Below are positions 34,038 through 46,569 of a stretch of DNA of 64,000 nucleotides, piece by piece; within the stretch, counting starts at the first letter, position 1; every line of letters starts with the position of its first letter. The position numbers and the translations under genes are program-made. The notes under the pieces were generated by a model that was not told the DNA's origin, did no database searches, and saw only the letters and a list, made by a program, of their open reading frames with translations. Origin of the DNA: Nematostella vectensis (taxonomy: Eukaryota; Cnidaria; Anthozoa; Actiniaria; Edwardsiidae); NCBI RefSeq assembly GCF_932526225.1, contig NC_064044.1, forward strand, positions 9,806,050 through 9,870,049, written 5' to 3'.

Positions 34038-36000
34038 AATACTGAGAATAGGGGTATAAAACGCTAAATTGGATTAAGAATAGTCATCTTAATTCAGCAG
34101 TTCCTGCTAAGATAAAGAATGTTAATCACCCACTCCTTTGTTATTGTTTATCATTGAAAAAATAGGGATTTATTCGCAAGAACCTTCAAAATAACAGTGT
34201 ACGAATGAAGTCTGATATGTTATTGAGGATATATGATTGAAAATATCTTGGCTACTTGCTTGAATTAACCGGTGGTAATGTATGCTTTGTGTGACTCGCC
34301 ATTGAGCGGGAGCATAAAATAGCGGCGTGATTGGCCTTCTTTAAAGACTATTGGCGGTTCTAGGGGTGGTCCGAGCGACCAAACGGTCCCATATTTTTAG
34401 AATTTTTGCCCTTTCTAAAAACCTTGATTCCCATATTCGCAGCATTGCTAGTTCAATGCGAACTCGCGTACAGAATAGCCATAATCCACTGCTGAGACCA
34501 ATCTGCTTAATCAACGAGTGTCATTTAGACTACATAGACTACACTCTTTTTTAAAAGAACCTCAAATTTTCAGTTGAAAAATAAGTTGAAAAAGATGAAA
34601 AAAAAAAAGAGTGTATTACTAACATAAAAAGGCAGCACAAAATGTCCCATGCAAATTTAGTTGTTATGAATTCTTCTATAGGACGTATTCTATTCTGGGA
34701 TGACATTATATTGGTATAGGAGATAGTGGTAGCAATTTGAATGTGATTTTTAGAGTGATTTTTACCAGATGCATCCCATATTATCGTTCTATAAGCGTTA
34801 TTTGTAATAAAGGGGGAATTCGAACGTCTAACATCACCTAATCCCTCTCCTCCCCCAACGACTGACAAATAATCAAATTCGCGACTGACTGACATGGCGA
34901 AAATAACATAATAATGCTTGGTTGATTCGAGTACAACACCACATGTCTACAGAAGAATGGCGCAAGCAGAATATAATTGTTTAGAATTTCACTATCTGTT
35001 AACGTTCTATAGCAATATAAAATAAGCACAAATTATACGGGATTATTAGTTAACACTAGTCATGATAGGGCTTTAAAATTGACTTCACGGAGGCATCAAC
35101 AGTCGAAACTCTCTGAAGGACCGCTCCCATAAGCGACCAGTCCACAATTACAAACCATCAACAGAGTTTTTCCCTTGTTTTTTAAGCTCTTAAGCAACAA
35201 GCTTAGTCAACGACCAAAATTCAGTTCCCAAGGGTGGTCGCTTATGAGAGCTTCGACTGTATTTGAATAATGCAACAGAGATCATTCTTTACTGCTCAGG
35301 ATATTAAATATAAATACTCTTTGTTGTTACTGTTTATAGTACCTGGAACCTTTTGAGCTCGGATTATTCGAGCTCCTTGCTATCACTCTGAGTAACTCAT
35401 ATTTCTATATGGACAATGTTTTGTCTCCCTTCTAGGAGAAGTCGAATTAAAACCTTATTCAATCACCCGTTGGAGCCCCACCGTACCAAGCATTACGGAC
35501 ATTACGGTACTCGGAATTTTGCAATTGCGTTAATCGGAACAAGTTAGCCAGTTTCTAGTAGAACAAAGTTTCTGTATTTGGCCAGTTGTTTGTCGAAGAG
35601 CGTAGACCCCAATCGCTCTTCAACTAGGCGGAAATGCCTATTGCTGTTTATTGACTGTACCTGATTATTTGATGTCTTCTTTCTTTCTCGCCCTCTCAAG
35701 ACTTTAAGTAATCGTTGTCGTGTTCTGCAGTAAACCAAGTTCTAAGCTCGGTCTTGTTTTCTACCGTGAAAGTGAAAGCTGAATACGTAATGAAAAAAAT
35801 CCCCTACTCTATGTATATCTTTGTTGATAGCTTCCGGTTTTATTTCCAAGAAATCACTAAGGCGAAACTGCATTTTAGCAAAATATTTAAATTCAGTTTT
35901 TTTTTTCTTGCATAAAAACTTACCCTCTTCTGCTTCGATGGCTTGAATATCTCTTATTTTCTTTGATCATATTTTTCTGTGATTTTGTAGGTTGAATGTT
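34038..36000. other. Divergent spacer between the PARP-like gene and EFG1
   Basis: It holds the start regions of both divergently transcribed genes. 34085-34270 carries a dispersed repeat ('cactcctttgttattgttta') also present at 54805, 56435 and 56680. The remainder is AT-rich with no credible open frame or RNA gene. Confidence 0.5.
34120..34330. repeat. Member of a dispersed 'ctcctttgttattgttt' repeat family
   Basis: 'cactcctttgttattgttta' is followed by 'cttcaaaataacagtgtacg', 'gaagtctgata', 'attgaaaatat' and 'tgtgtgactcgcc'. The same succession, diverged, occurs at 54805-55010, 56435-56645 and in part at 56675-56790. I see no pol III A/B box pair, so the class (SINE or small DNA element) is open. 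Confidence 0.6.
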
Positions 36001-36018
36001 ATTCTATTCTGAGACGGC

Positions 36019-36046
36019 GGGAAATTCCCGGTAATTTCCCCGGAAG
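36019..36046. promoter_or_regulatory. kappaB-like pair and ETS-like site upstream of EFG1
   Basis: GGGAAATTCCC at 36019-36029 is a palindromic Rel/NF-kappaB consensus. It is followed directly by GGTAATTTCCCC (36030-36041), whose complement is kappaB-like, and then CGGAAG, an ETS core. The cluster is about 95-120 bases upstream of the EFG1 start codon and also lies in the spacer shared with the divergent PARP-like gene. Binding is inferred from motif match only. Confidence 0.35.
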
Positions 36047-36138
36047 CTGTAATGGCCTGATATCGAGGCTTGATTATTTCCACTGTCTCCGGATCGCGGG
36101 CTCACGTCACTTCGTGTCCCACGTGAAAGAATGAAAAC

Positions 36139-39100
36139 ATGGCTCCCACTAAGACGCATCTAAGACATACTTCCCCGAAAAACCACCTTCCAAAAAAGAC
36201 GAAGAACCGTAAGAAATCTCTCAGGGATCAGCTAAGAAGCGTGCAGCGGCTTTTGCGACAGGTAGAGGGGTTAATTTGCAGCGATTAATTGTGCTTTTCC
36301 GATCCCCACATTTCAGCCATCTATCATAATGTTCATTTCTCGTTTGACAGCGAAACTTGTTAACGCACAAATATATGGACATCTATATTGTGCCTTATAG
36401 GAAAACCTTCCTGCCAACATGAGAGTCGCTCAAGAACGCATTCTGAACATGCTTGAGAAAGAGCTAAGGGATAAAGCCAAGGAGGACAGGGACAAAAAAA
36501 TAGCGAAAAAATACAAAATGGTGAAGTTCTTCGGTAAGGAGTGATTTTTATTTGTGGAGTTCAATCTTGGTGCTTGTTTCTATCAAGTTATTTGAATGTA
36601 CTGAAGTACTTTAATTACTCGCTGTAGAGCTTAGAAAAGTCCAGAGAAAGTATAACAATTGCAAGAAGAATCTTGACACATGTACTGAGGACCATGAAAG
36701 GTACAGTACTGTAAAGTTTTAAGAAAACAACAATACTTTGAAAAAAAAACAAGTTTTTATTTATTCTGTGAACTCCCATCGACTATTTCTAACAGCTAAA
36801 TCGCCTTCTAGCTAATATTACTCAAAGTTTTTATTTGTGAACACTAAAATGGTTTCCAATATGGAAATGTCACCTCTCCACAAGTTACTGAAATGAATGA
36901 ACATCCACCAAATGCAATTTTGTAAGTTTGAATGATGGATGCCAGGAACCGATTTAGCATTTGGAAATTATAACAGCGCGAGAAGCCCAAGTGTGACCAC
37001 CTATTAATTAACGAATATCAACTGATCGGGACTGAGAGGTAAGCAGCAATATCACCTGCCTCGTACCCAGGCGTCTCAAGTCAGTAAAAACAAGTGAAAA
37101 ATATACTAGTGAGCACAATGAGCCAAGGAAAGGTTTAACGCTGGCGCAAAGGACTAGGGAAGGGTCAACTGGAGAAATGAGATGCCTCGCAGATTCTGTC
37201 CGATTTCTGTAACATTGTTTCTGATTTCTGGATTTTGAGAGAAAAATCATTTGTGCTAAGAAATTACAGGATCAATCACTTTAGTTTTTGTTTAGAAATT
37301 TTATATATTTGTGTTTTGAGGTACAAATAATCAAAGAAATGTAGCTTGGAAGGAAGTTTTTGGAGTCAACTCTCCAAGCAAAAGTCAGCGATAGCGTCAG
37401 AGGGAGATATTGAACTTGACACATCCTTCCAAGACCTTGATTTGGAAGGTAATGCGACTTACATGCTCACTTCTATTCTCAAACAATTCTTGAACAAAGA
37501 GTCATGTTTCGCTTACGTGAAGTAGCGGTCGTAACGCTAGAGCTTCCTGCATGTTCTTGTCAACAAAGTTGATTCTGTGTGCTATTAGAAAATGATTAGC
37601 TACTCCGGCTTTCCCGTAAAGTTCATCATTTTCCTTGTAGAAATTGTGACTGAGGACAAGGCGCACGATCTCGTAGGACAGCTTGGTCAACATTTCGCTC
37701 CCTTCTCACTTCAATAAAAGCATGTTGTTTACCATGCATATTTCTGACCTCATTATCTGCTGCCATTTTGTTTTCAGAATCTGCCAGGCGCTTCCTGTTT
37801 TTCGTGCTACTCCTGCAACACCCGGTACCCCCATACCTGCCACACCCGGTACCCCTACCTGCCTCACCAAGAGCCCCCATACCTGCCACCCCTATACCTG
37901 CCACACCCGGTACCCCTACCCGCCTCACCAAGAGCCCCCATACCTGCCACCCCCATACCTGCCACACCCGGTACCCCTACCTGCCTCACCAAGAGCCCCC
38001 ATACCTGCCACACCCAGTACCCCCATACCTGCCACACCCGGCACCCCCATAGTAAGCTCCTGGGTACAAGGCAGCATTATCACTAAAATCAAAATTTAAA
38101 CACGGAATCTATAGTCTTTGACATGACGGAAAAACCTGGAAAACATGCAATTCCAGATTGAGAGAGGTTCACTACACGACAAGTGATAACGAAATTTCCA
38201 CATCGTCCAGCGCCACCCAGCACATTCCAACATTGCGTACATAACGCACAGCATAATGTTGTGGCCCAGAAACACAAAGTTTACACGCTGCTTTCACTGG
38301 GTTTAACGATACGAGAGGTCGAGGCGGCGAGATGTCGAAAAGCGCAACATAGTGTGCCATGACATGACGGAAAAACCTGGAAAACGCGCAATTTCAGATA
38401 GAGAGAGAAGACAAAATTTCTTACAATGGTTGCTTGTATTATGGACACATAATACAACAAATAACGTGAGGCCGAAGTGCACATAACCAGATTTTGCCTT
38501 TTTAAGATAATTTTTCCTTGATCATCGTTGGCCTGTTTATCAGTTCAGGGACGAAAAGCTCAATTGTCAATGACACTTTACAAAAGGTCGCATCAATTTA
38601 AAAAAAAGTCGCACTTGATATTTTGTTTGCTTTAAGTTACTAAGTACTCAGAGAAATTATCCGCCTTATTCAATTTGAAATGGGCTTATTTGAAGCGTCA
38701 TGTCATGTTTTTCCGTCATGTCATAGTCTTTTCCATAAACACACTGACCTTCGAAGTTTTTACCAATCCTGGCCATACATTTTCATATTTACTAGGGACT
38801 GCTACGATTTGATTGTACTAGGAGAGTGTGGAAATCGCTGAATCGCTAAAAAAATCAACTGAACGGGAACTGAGAGCGGTAACATCGAAATGTAAACACT
38901 GTTACAGCTCAATCTAATGCACTGGCATTTGAAGTGTGCAAATTAATTAATAGGTGGTCACACTTGGGCTTCTTGCGCTGTAATAAGAGTTGAACGAATA
39001 TTGATAATTGCAGTAGTCTGAAACTGTATGTAAAATTCTGCTGTGCAAAAAACAACTGCATCTGCTGCTATTGTCAGGCCACCATTGCTAGTGATGTGTT

Positions 39101-42100
39101 GGGCAGAATCTGGGCCACTATGCAAAAGGCAACATGTTTGGTATTCATGCCGGATAAATATTTGATGCATCATTGGATGAAAGGCATGCTTCTTTACATT
39201 TCAGAGCATTTTAGTTTCTTGACAAATGATTTTAGATGTTTCCTTTTTTGGATGTTATTTTTTATGTCTCGCTTACCATTTGGGTTTATTTCTGTTACAG
39301 AAAGTCACTTGAAGAAGAACTCAAGCAAATTCAGCAACAATGGAATTATGTCACAGTGAGTAACAAATGCTTGGTAGAGGTTGGTCTATGTTTATCAGTT
39401 CTGGATGGATAGTCTGAGGGTGGGAAGAGAATAACATTCTAAACTGCTCCAAGGATCTGCTAATGTCTTCAGGGAACAGAGATAGGGTGCACAGGGGGCT
39501 TATATCATACTATTTTAATGATATCTATGACTACAGATCCCTTGTAATTATTATATTATATGTGAATTGTAAAAAGGTAGTATTTGAATGTCTTAGAAAT
39601 TCTTAGATTTTCGGCACAAAAGATTGATGTGTGCATACCCGCACAGTTACATATTCAGCTGAAGTTAGTATATATGACAACAACAACAACATATTTTATT
39701 AGCACCCTCTATTATACAGATATTACTTATTAAATATGAAAAGGAGAAAAATAAATAAAATTTTTATAATTGGGCACCAGCCGCATTAAGAAATAGCATA
39801 GCTAATCGAGCTTAAGCGGCTAGGTCAAGCGGAAAATTGCCTGGGTAAACAACGTGATACATCAATATAATATCAATACAAACAGAAACGAAAAAACAAA
39901 CGATAATAGATGCGCGCACAAGAACAAGACACGCACAAGCAAGGGGAGGTCGATTATAGGGATCATTTATATATAGGAGAGAATCTTAAGTTTTTAAATT
40001 ACAACAATAATAGAGTTAGCTTTTGTAACGATCTAAAAGAGAGCTGATCATTAGTGTCTTGAAACTGGAGCGAGATTCAGATTTATAATCATCCTGAATA
40101 TCGTTCCAGATTTTTACACCAAGAAAGCGAATGTTAAATTTGCCATAGTTTGTGCGTATCTTAGGCAGGTAATAAGTCTTCCTACTAGCAAGTCTTGTAT
40201 TATATTGATGTATCCTGTTAATATTTGTGAAAAATGATTTGAAGACAGATGGCAAATGATCTGAATGGAAGTCATACATAAACAGTGCATTGTTAAGATA
40301 GATTATGTCATGAAGTTTGAGGAGACTAAGTTGGTAGAATAATGGATTTGAAGGGGTCCTAAAATCAGAAAAAGTTAATATTCTAATTGCCCTTTTCTGA
40401 AGTATAAAAAGGGGCTTAAGAGTAGTTGCATAGGTGTTGCCCCAGGTCACAACTGAGTAAGTTAGAAATGGAAATAATAATGTATAGTAAAGCATTTTTA
40501 GGACTGAAATATTTACATAATGTCTTATTTTTGAGAGAACACCAATGCAACGTTTAATCTTTTTAGCTATATGAAGTATCTGATATTTCCAGGTAGGTTA
40601 AGTAAAAAATCTGTTAACAAGCATTGTGAATAATAAAAGCCACCTTATGGGAAATGGCCAGCAGCAGGGCTGTACAATCCCCTCTCCCCCCAGTTAACCA
40701 TAAACACTATTATAAATATAATCAAACACAAGCTTGAAAATATAATCTATAGAATCCTGGCGAAGTAATACTATCTTCTCCCTTCTCCAGTACTTTCCAA
40801 CAGAGATGAAATACATTTCTCTTTTTCCACCTACACCTTGCAATAGTGAAGAGGCCATCAAAAAGAAAGGTAAAGCTTATGAGAGTTGCTTTCTACAGCT
40901 CAGTGGCACACAGATTTGATAATATTCAAATAGATTGACACTGGTAGCATTTCATTTTCTAGAGGAGGAACGTTATTTTTAGTGTAGCTTTAAATTTTTT
41001 TTCTCACAACAGTATTGAATGATTGCATATAAAAATTTACAAAGCTTTATCTCATCTTCTATATTATTTTCCAGATAAGATATTCAAGATGATAAATGAA
41101 AAGGTTGAGAGTGGTGAATTTAGGGAGGCGTATGATATGATGGCATCACCAGGAAAAGATAAAGTCCAAGGCAAGAAGAAATCGCCTGGAAAGCTGCTGA
41201 ACTTGAATATGTCTGGAGACGACAATGATCAAGGTTAGAAGATCATCATAATATATATGTCATCCTTACAATCATTATTACTGATCTAATAGCAATTACC
41301 TTTACAATCATCATCACCACTATCATGGCCGTTATCATTACTAATTGTAATCATCATCACCACTATCACCATGATCAATGTCAACACACCATCGTCACCA
41401 CCATTTATAGTCACCAACACCATTGGCGTTAACATCAACGTCATCACAAGTATCTGGATTCACCATCATAATCATCACAGAGCAGTCTCCTCCGGGGGGG
41501 GGGGGGACTCCGATAAAAACAGACTGGGTTGATCGTTGGCAAAGTTTTAACTCTAAGGAGGGCACGTTGGGCGTGGTCAACAGAATTCAAATGGGGTGTG
41601 GCCAAAGGAATTTTTAACCCTAAGAGATGGTCGGATTTTATACCCTAAAAATGTGACGATCACCCTTGTCTACTTTTATGGAGATTCCCCCCTGGGAGTC
41701 TCCTATTTCGTAATGTTTTATCGTCCTTATTTTTAGAAACTGCCAAGCAAGTGCTTGAAGATGACTTTTTCATTGACACAAAGCCAAATGTGCTAAAAGA
41801 TAAAGAAGGTATTGTCACATGATTATATCCAAAATGATCTGTGAATCGTATAAACTAAGGCTTTAGTCGTTATTTCTGTGCGATTTCATAAAACGGCTAA
41901 GAACAGTGATATATGAAACGGCTTTCTGTACTCTTCCGTTATTTGACAAACTGAAAGGAGTTCAACACACAACATTCGCTTTTATCCCTTCAACACATTG
42001 TGAAGTAAAAACTAACCACATCCGAGAAATATGAAGACTAAAGATTTCATAGCGATTTTAGTAGCAAGAGCGCTGCTAAATATAGTAGTTTGACACTGCT

Positions 42101-44433
42101 TCCGTAATTTTTTTCGTCATTTCAGCAAGAAAGCACCAGTTCAACACACAACCTTTGAATCCAGTTTTTCCTATTTACCAATACAAAGAAACTTTCTACT
42201 TTCGCTTGGTAAAACTACTTGTATTAGGCCGAATTAGTCATGAATTTGTAGAGATCAGTTTTTATTGCCGATATAGTAAAGCTAAAGTTGTATTAGGCCT
42301 TTGAATAGCGTAATTCTATCACATCGAACGCCAAACGCCCATCAAACAACCAAGTTTGATGAGTTTCTTTTCGCATATTGTACAAATGCATGGCATTGAG
42401 TTGTAGCCTCAAATACTCTCAAGGGATTTCACGGCGGTGATCTTGGATACTTAAATTTCTTAGATACTAAACTAGATACTAAACAGAAACTAATAGCAAA
42501 GGCGGGGGTGGGGGCTAATTGTTAATAACAAAAAAATCCAAAACTACTATTTTTTACGGCGATTTTTGTGCTATTAGGCGGATTTAGAGTAAAAAGGGCA
42601 TTTTACCCCCCCCCCCCCCCTTTCCTCTGGAATTTCCTGGGCGTTTGAACCCCCTACCCCCTGAAATTTCCAGTTCCCTCAATGGGGGGGGGGGAGGGGG
42701 GGTTGGATATTTTCTGGAACTACACAATACAACCAACTTGGAATTTGGATTTGTGTTGGTATAAATAGCACCTGGGTAGGAACATTGTTTTCTTGCCTTT
42801 TTTTATAGATCAGAAACTGGTCCAAAAAATTATGCAGATCTCGAGAAAAAAAATCACCTTCTCTCGATGATTTGATTTTATCCCGGTCAATTCGAGTCCA
42901 GTTTATATTATGTAGCTAGCGCGACGTCCAAGCGCGTGATCCAAGCGTGACTTCCACTTGGGCGGTCTCCACCATCAACAACATTCATTATAGTCCAGCA
43001 ATATTGCAGTTTGACCCGTATCAAATAGCAACAGTAGCTATATCTTCAAAATCCTTTTAGGTTTGATGTACTCATGAACATATTAAAAGTCACAAAGAAT
43101 CCAAGCACGTCAACAACCTGAAATTCAGAAAAACGTGAGAGAGCTATTTTCCTACAGTATGGAAACGAGACTGAAACCAGGAGTCAACAACATTCATTAT
43201 TATGTCGGCGCCAAAAAGTACAAAAGTAGACGACGTTTACTGTTTGAAAACTTAGCAATAACTTAGCGCTAAATCAGCATAGAAACGTTTTAAAAATGCA
43301 TATATTCCTTGAATTTGCAATTATAATCAGAACACTGCCAAGCTAGCAGTCACAAAATATAAGCCTCCTGTGAAATTGCTTATCTCTGAGCCTCACTCGG
43401 CTGGAATAAAACTATGTTTGCACAGTTAACAAGACAGTTATGTTAAGAGATTGATAAATTAGTGATTTTCCGTCCACTCACGTTTTAGGTGCAAAATTTT
43501 AAATTTTGCTCTATCCAGTGTGATGAAAATGCTCGTATTTTAGAGTGCACACAGCTTGGTATAGCATTATTTTACTAAAAAATGTAACCATTTAAGATGG
43601 ACAACTCAAGGAATGATATTTAATTTGGCCAGAATATGAAATTAGAATTTAGCCCTCAGAGCAGTTGTCCTGGCATGTTGACTCATTGACGGCTGATTGA
43701 TAACTGATTGTTCTTGAGCCCGGGGGTTGGAGGTTCTTTCCCTTTTATAGCGGAACCTCGTGTTTAATGAGGCAAACACATGCGTGTTGTTTGGTGCGTG
43801 TAGTCCACTCAAGGTGCATGTAGTTTGAGTGTATGAATCTAATTACACTCAAACTACACACAAAAAACGTGCAAAATTCGCGCACAAAATTTCAAGTTTT
43901 TCGCAGGCTGTATTGTAGTTTTTATGTTGAATATAATTTTGCTCATTCTTTCCTTGTAATTATTATGCTGTTCAAGATCACAAGCCTGAAAAATCCTCTA
44001 GGCACAAAGATACTAAATCCAAACCCACACCAGCAGCCTTGGTAAGCACATTTAAGCATATTTAACATTCAATCAATCTTCTCAAGTTCACACAATAGGT
44101 GATACAAACGTTTGCAAAGGAATGTAATCCACTAAAATTTGCAGGAGAATTTGTCTTGAAAAATTGTTACCAGACATGTTCTTTCTTTGAAGGAAAGGCA
44201 ATTTTCTCGGTGTCTATGAGAAGCAGCCATGATATTTTGGGAGGGGCTGATGTATGTAAACCTTTCGTGTGTTTGTTTAGATTTTAACATTGTTTGCTCA
44301 TCTTAAATAGAGCTCCTTAGAAAACCGTGACCGCAAGGTAAAGAGGCTGAAAGATAATAGAGAAGTGGAGGCTTCAAAGAAAATCAAGAAAGACAAGAAG
44401 CACAAGAAAACACACCAGAACCTATGCTTCTAA
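36139..44433 (+). CDS. EFG1: rRNA-processing protein EFG1 homologue
   Basis: Coding exons: 36139-36261, 36401-36533, 36628-36700, 39301-39355, 40791-40869, 41075-41233, 41737-41808, 43977-44041, 44311-44433. They total 882 bases, giving 293 aa, with consistent GT-AG phases. EFG1 is a nucleolar protein of the small-subunit processome pathway, needed for 18S rRNA maturation in yeast. The family core is present: LRDQLRSVQRLLRQENLP, then IAKKYKMVKFFELRKVQRKY, a coiled coil, and YFPTEMKYISLFPPTP, each aligning with yeast Efg1. A conserved acidic DDFFID patch follows, and the C-terminus is a Lys-rich nucleolar-type tail. The N-terminus is short and basic. Introns 3, 6 and 7 hold minisatellite and mobile DNA. 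An AATAAA lies at 44778, although a nearer cryptic signal could be used. Confidence 0.9.
37800..38052. repeat. Minisatellite in EFG1 intron 3, CCACACCCGGTACCCC type
   Basis: Repeats of 'catacctgccacacccggta' and 'cctgcctcaccaagagcccc' with a period of about 60 bases and shorter internal repeats. Pro/Thr-rich frames across it are artefacts. Confidence 0.85.
38120..38722. mobile_element. 603 bp inverted-repeat element with 9 bp target duplication (EFG1 intron 3)
   Basis: The ends are 'gacatgacggaaaaa' at 38120 and its exact complement near 38722. ATAGTCTTT flanks it at 38111-38119 and 38723-38731. The left-end sequence is repeated internally at 38360 ('gacatgacggaaaaacctgg'). The 190 bases between these two copies also occur, inverted, in PARP intron 7, so this copy has a compound, partly duplicated structure. 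Non-coding. Confidence 0.85.
38732..39300. other. Rest of EFG1 intron 3
   Basis: AT-rich intronic DNA, with nothing else recognised. Confidence 0.4.
39676..40600 (-). mobile_element. 5'-truncated LINE with 3' microsatellite tail (EFG1 intron 4)
   Basis: Minus strand. The frame runs from about 40593 to the stop at 40016. It includes ILHIAKKIKRCIGVLSKIRH, VLKMLYYTLLFPFLTYSVVT, the WGNTY box and NTRLASRKTYYLPK. This is the C-terminal (thumb and beyond) region of a CR1/L2/RTE-like reverse transcriptase; the palm with the YxDD motif is missing. Downstream, the transcript-sense strand ends in AATAAAATA and (TGT)n-type repeats near 39695-39676, as LINE 3' ends often do. The insertion is in antisense orientation to EFG1 and is inactive. 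Confidence 0.75.
41492..41696. mobile_element. 205 bp element with G-run inverted ends and 8 bp target duplication
   Basis: The left end is 'ccgggggg' plus 'gactccgataaaaacagac'. The right end is the imperfect complement ('gtctacttttatggagattc', 'cccccctggg'). AGTCTCCT occurs directly at 41484-41491 and at 41697-41704. It lies in EFG1 intron 6. The 8 bp duplication suggests a hAT-like element. A related end occurs at 12205-12240. Confidence 0.75.
41809..43976. other. EFG1 intron 7
   Basis: Intronic. C and G runs with 'ccctcaatgggggggg' and 'atattttctggaactacaca' at 42600-42728 mark the dispersed repeat shared with 9590-9640. No gene is seen in the remainder. Confidence 0.45.
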
Positions 44434-45029
44434 AATGAATGATTAAATTGATATATTATATTTATGTGATTGCTTCTTCACTCCCATGAGCAGTGCGGCT
44501 AAGGACTTTATTGTTATTACATGTCACACCTCAAAGAGGTTTAGCATGTTTGTGTACCTTAAGTGTACTTGACTAGACGTTGATCAAGAATAATGCAAAT
44601 AATAATTTATATCCTGTTGATCTAAGTACTTTCTACTAGAATTATCTCCGGAATTGTACCTGTAAAATATCCATGATATCACCATCTTTTAGATATCAAT
44701 CCCTCTTGGAATTGCATTTATATGTATATTGTATACATGTATGTAAGTTGTGATCCAAATGCTTGTAAAAAGTGTATAATAAAAATATTTTCCCACAAAC
44801 AGCATTATCGTTGTACCAAGGAGGCAGAAAGGGTTCTCTGTATATACACAAAGGTACACAATTGTAAAAAAAAGCCTAAGATCTTGGTTTGTAGGCTATG
44901 CTTTCCAACATATCTTCTTATATTTTTGAGATTTGTTTAGGTAGGCCATGGCATATTTTCGCTATGTAGAATATGAACATTGTGAGGGAAAAACCGGGGG
45001 ATGGGGACTCAAGAGGTGTTAATCTATTG
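44434..45029. other. EFG1 3' flank
   Basis: AATAAA at 44778-44783. Nothing else recognised. Confidence 0.4.
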
Positions 45030-45680
45030 AGGGGGAATCGGGACAAAAATGCCATTCGATCAGATGTCATTCGACCTGAACAGTTTTGTTGCTTTAATCG
45101 GATAGAAAGTCAAATCAGACGTCATTTGATCGGGCAGCAAGGTCATTTGATCAGAATTCATTTGACCTGAACAGTTGTCATTTGATTGGGCTAGCTTGAT
45201 CATTGGATCAGATGTCATTTGATCGAGCTAGCTTGATCATTGGATCAGATGTCATTTGATCGAGCTAGCTTGATCATTGGTTCAGATAATGTCATGTGAC
45301 CTGAACAGTTTTGGTGCTTCTATATCAGATAAAAATTTTGATCAGATGTCATTTGATCAGGCCAGCTTAACAATTGCATCGGACGTCATTTGACCTGAAC
45401 AGTTTCGGTGCTGCTATCTAATTGCAACTTTCGATATCAAACGATGTCGCACGAAATCCGATGGAATAACATGACAACATACCATCCGATTTTTTATTGG
45501 TCAGCGGTTTAACCACACAAGATAACAAAAAATGACAACTGTTCAGGTCAAATGACTTCTGATCCATTGAGCTTGCTGGCCCGATCAAATGACATCCAAT
45601 GCGACTATCCGATAGAAGCATCGAAACTGTTCAGGTCAAATGACATCTGATCCAATGGCATTTTTCTCCTGATTCCCCCT
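45030..45680. mobile_element. Small foldback element built from 'catttgatc' subrepeats
   Basis: The left end ('gggggaatcgggacaaaaat', 'gccattcgatcagatgtcat') is mirrored at the right end ('atggcatttttctcctgatt', 'ccccct'). Between them, short units such as 'atcagatgtcatttgatcga' are tandemly repeated in the left arm and occur inverted ('gatcaaatgacatcc') in the right arm. The target duplication is not clear. Confidence 0.75.
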
Positions 45681-45709
45681 CCAAACAAATCAGTTTACAT
45701 TTTTATCAT

Positions 45710-46491
45710 GTTTTTTTTTTTTTTTTTTTTTTCATACTAAAAGTAGAACCCATAATTTACTCTTGCAACCATGATCTTCGAAACTAAAAAAAAAGGCTTG
45801 GGTTAAGGAAAATAAAAATGTCAGGTGCCACTATCTTTGATGCAAAAAATAATGGCAAGTAAGCGTGGGGGTGCCAGCCCTAACACTAGAAAAAAATAAT
45901 GACAGGCTTGGCCTTGTACCCATACCTAGTTACAAGATTGCTTGATTTTCCCAACCAGCCAATAACGTCCCTTTTTTCACCGGCCAATCAGTGATGTCCA
46001 TCAATTTACCCAACCAGTCAGTGATCTCCCTCCCCATGCATTTCTGTACCTTGCTGAGCAAGCACAGGAAAAAAAAAGGTACAGAAAGGCATGGGAGTAA
46101 GAATACTTTGTCAGTGGATCCAATAAAAATACCAGACCAAATTTGGAGAAAATTAAACCCAAATTGAATAAAGTTCATTAGCATGAATTGTCTCCTGTCT
46201 CACGATTCAACAAAATCCTTTTGTTACTTCTTGTAATATTATTTTTTTTAACCCTAAGGATTGATGTTTTCAATTTGTGTATTTTTCAGCCGGTGTCTTC
46301 AATGTAGGTATTGATATAAAATTTAATTTTATATCGACATTTTATATGAAGTTAAAGCTAGGAACTGGTTTCGGGTTTGAACCTACAGTAGCTCCTGTGA
46401 TAAGGGATAATAACAAACTAGACCCTGTGCGCAGGGTTGACTGGGATACCTGAGATCTGCAACTTGTTTGTGTGACATGTATGACTCTTAG

Positions 46492-46569
<78 letters not shown>

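Noticed and set aside
37330-37520. Possible extra exon in EFG1 intron 3 (open frame after 'tgtag', donor GTAATG)
   Set aside because: Inclusion is not needed: exons 3 and 4 join in phase and in family alignment; no EFG1 similarity in the frame.
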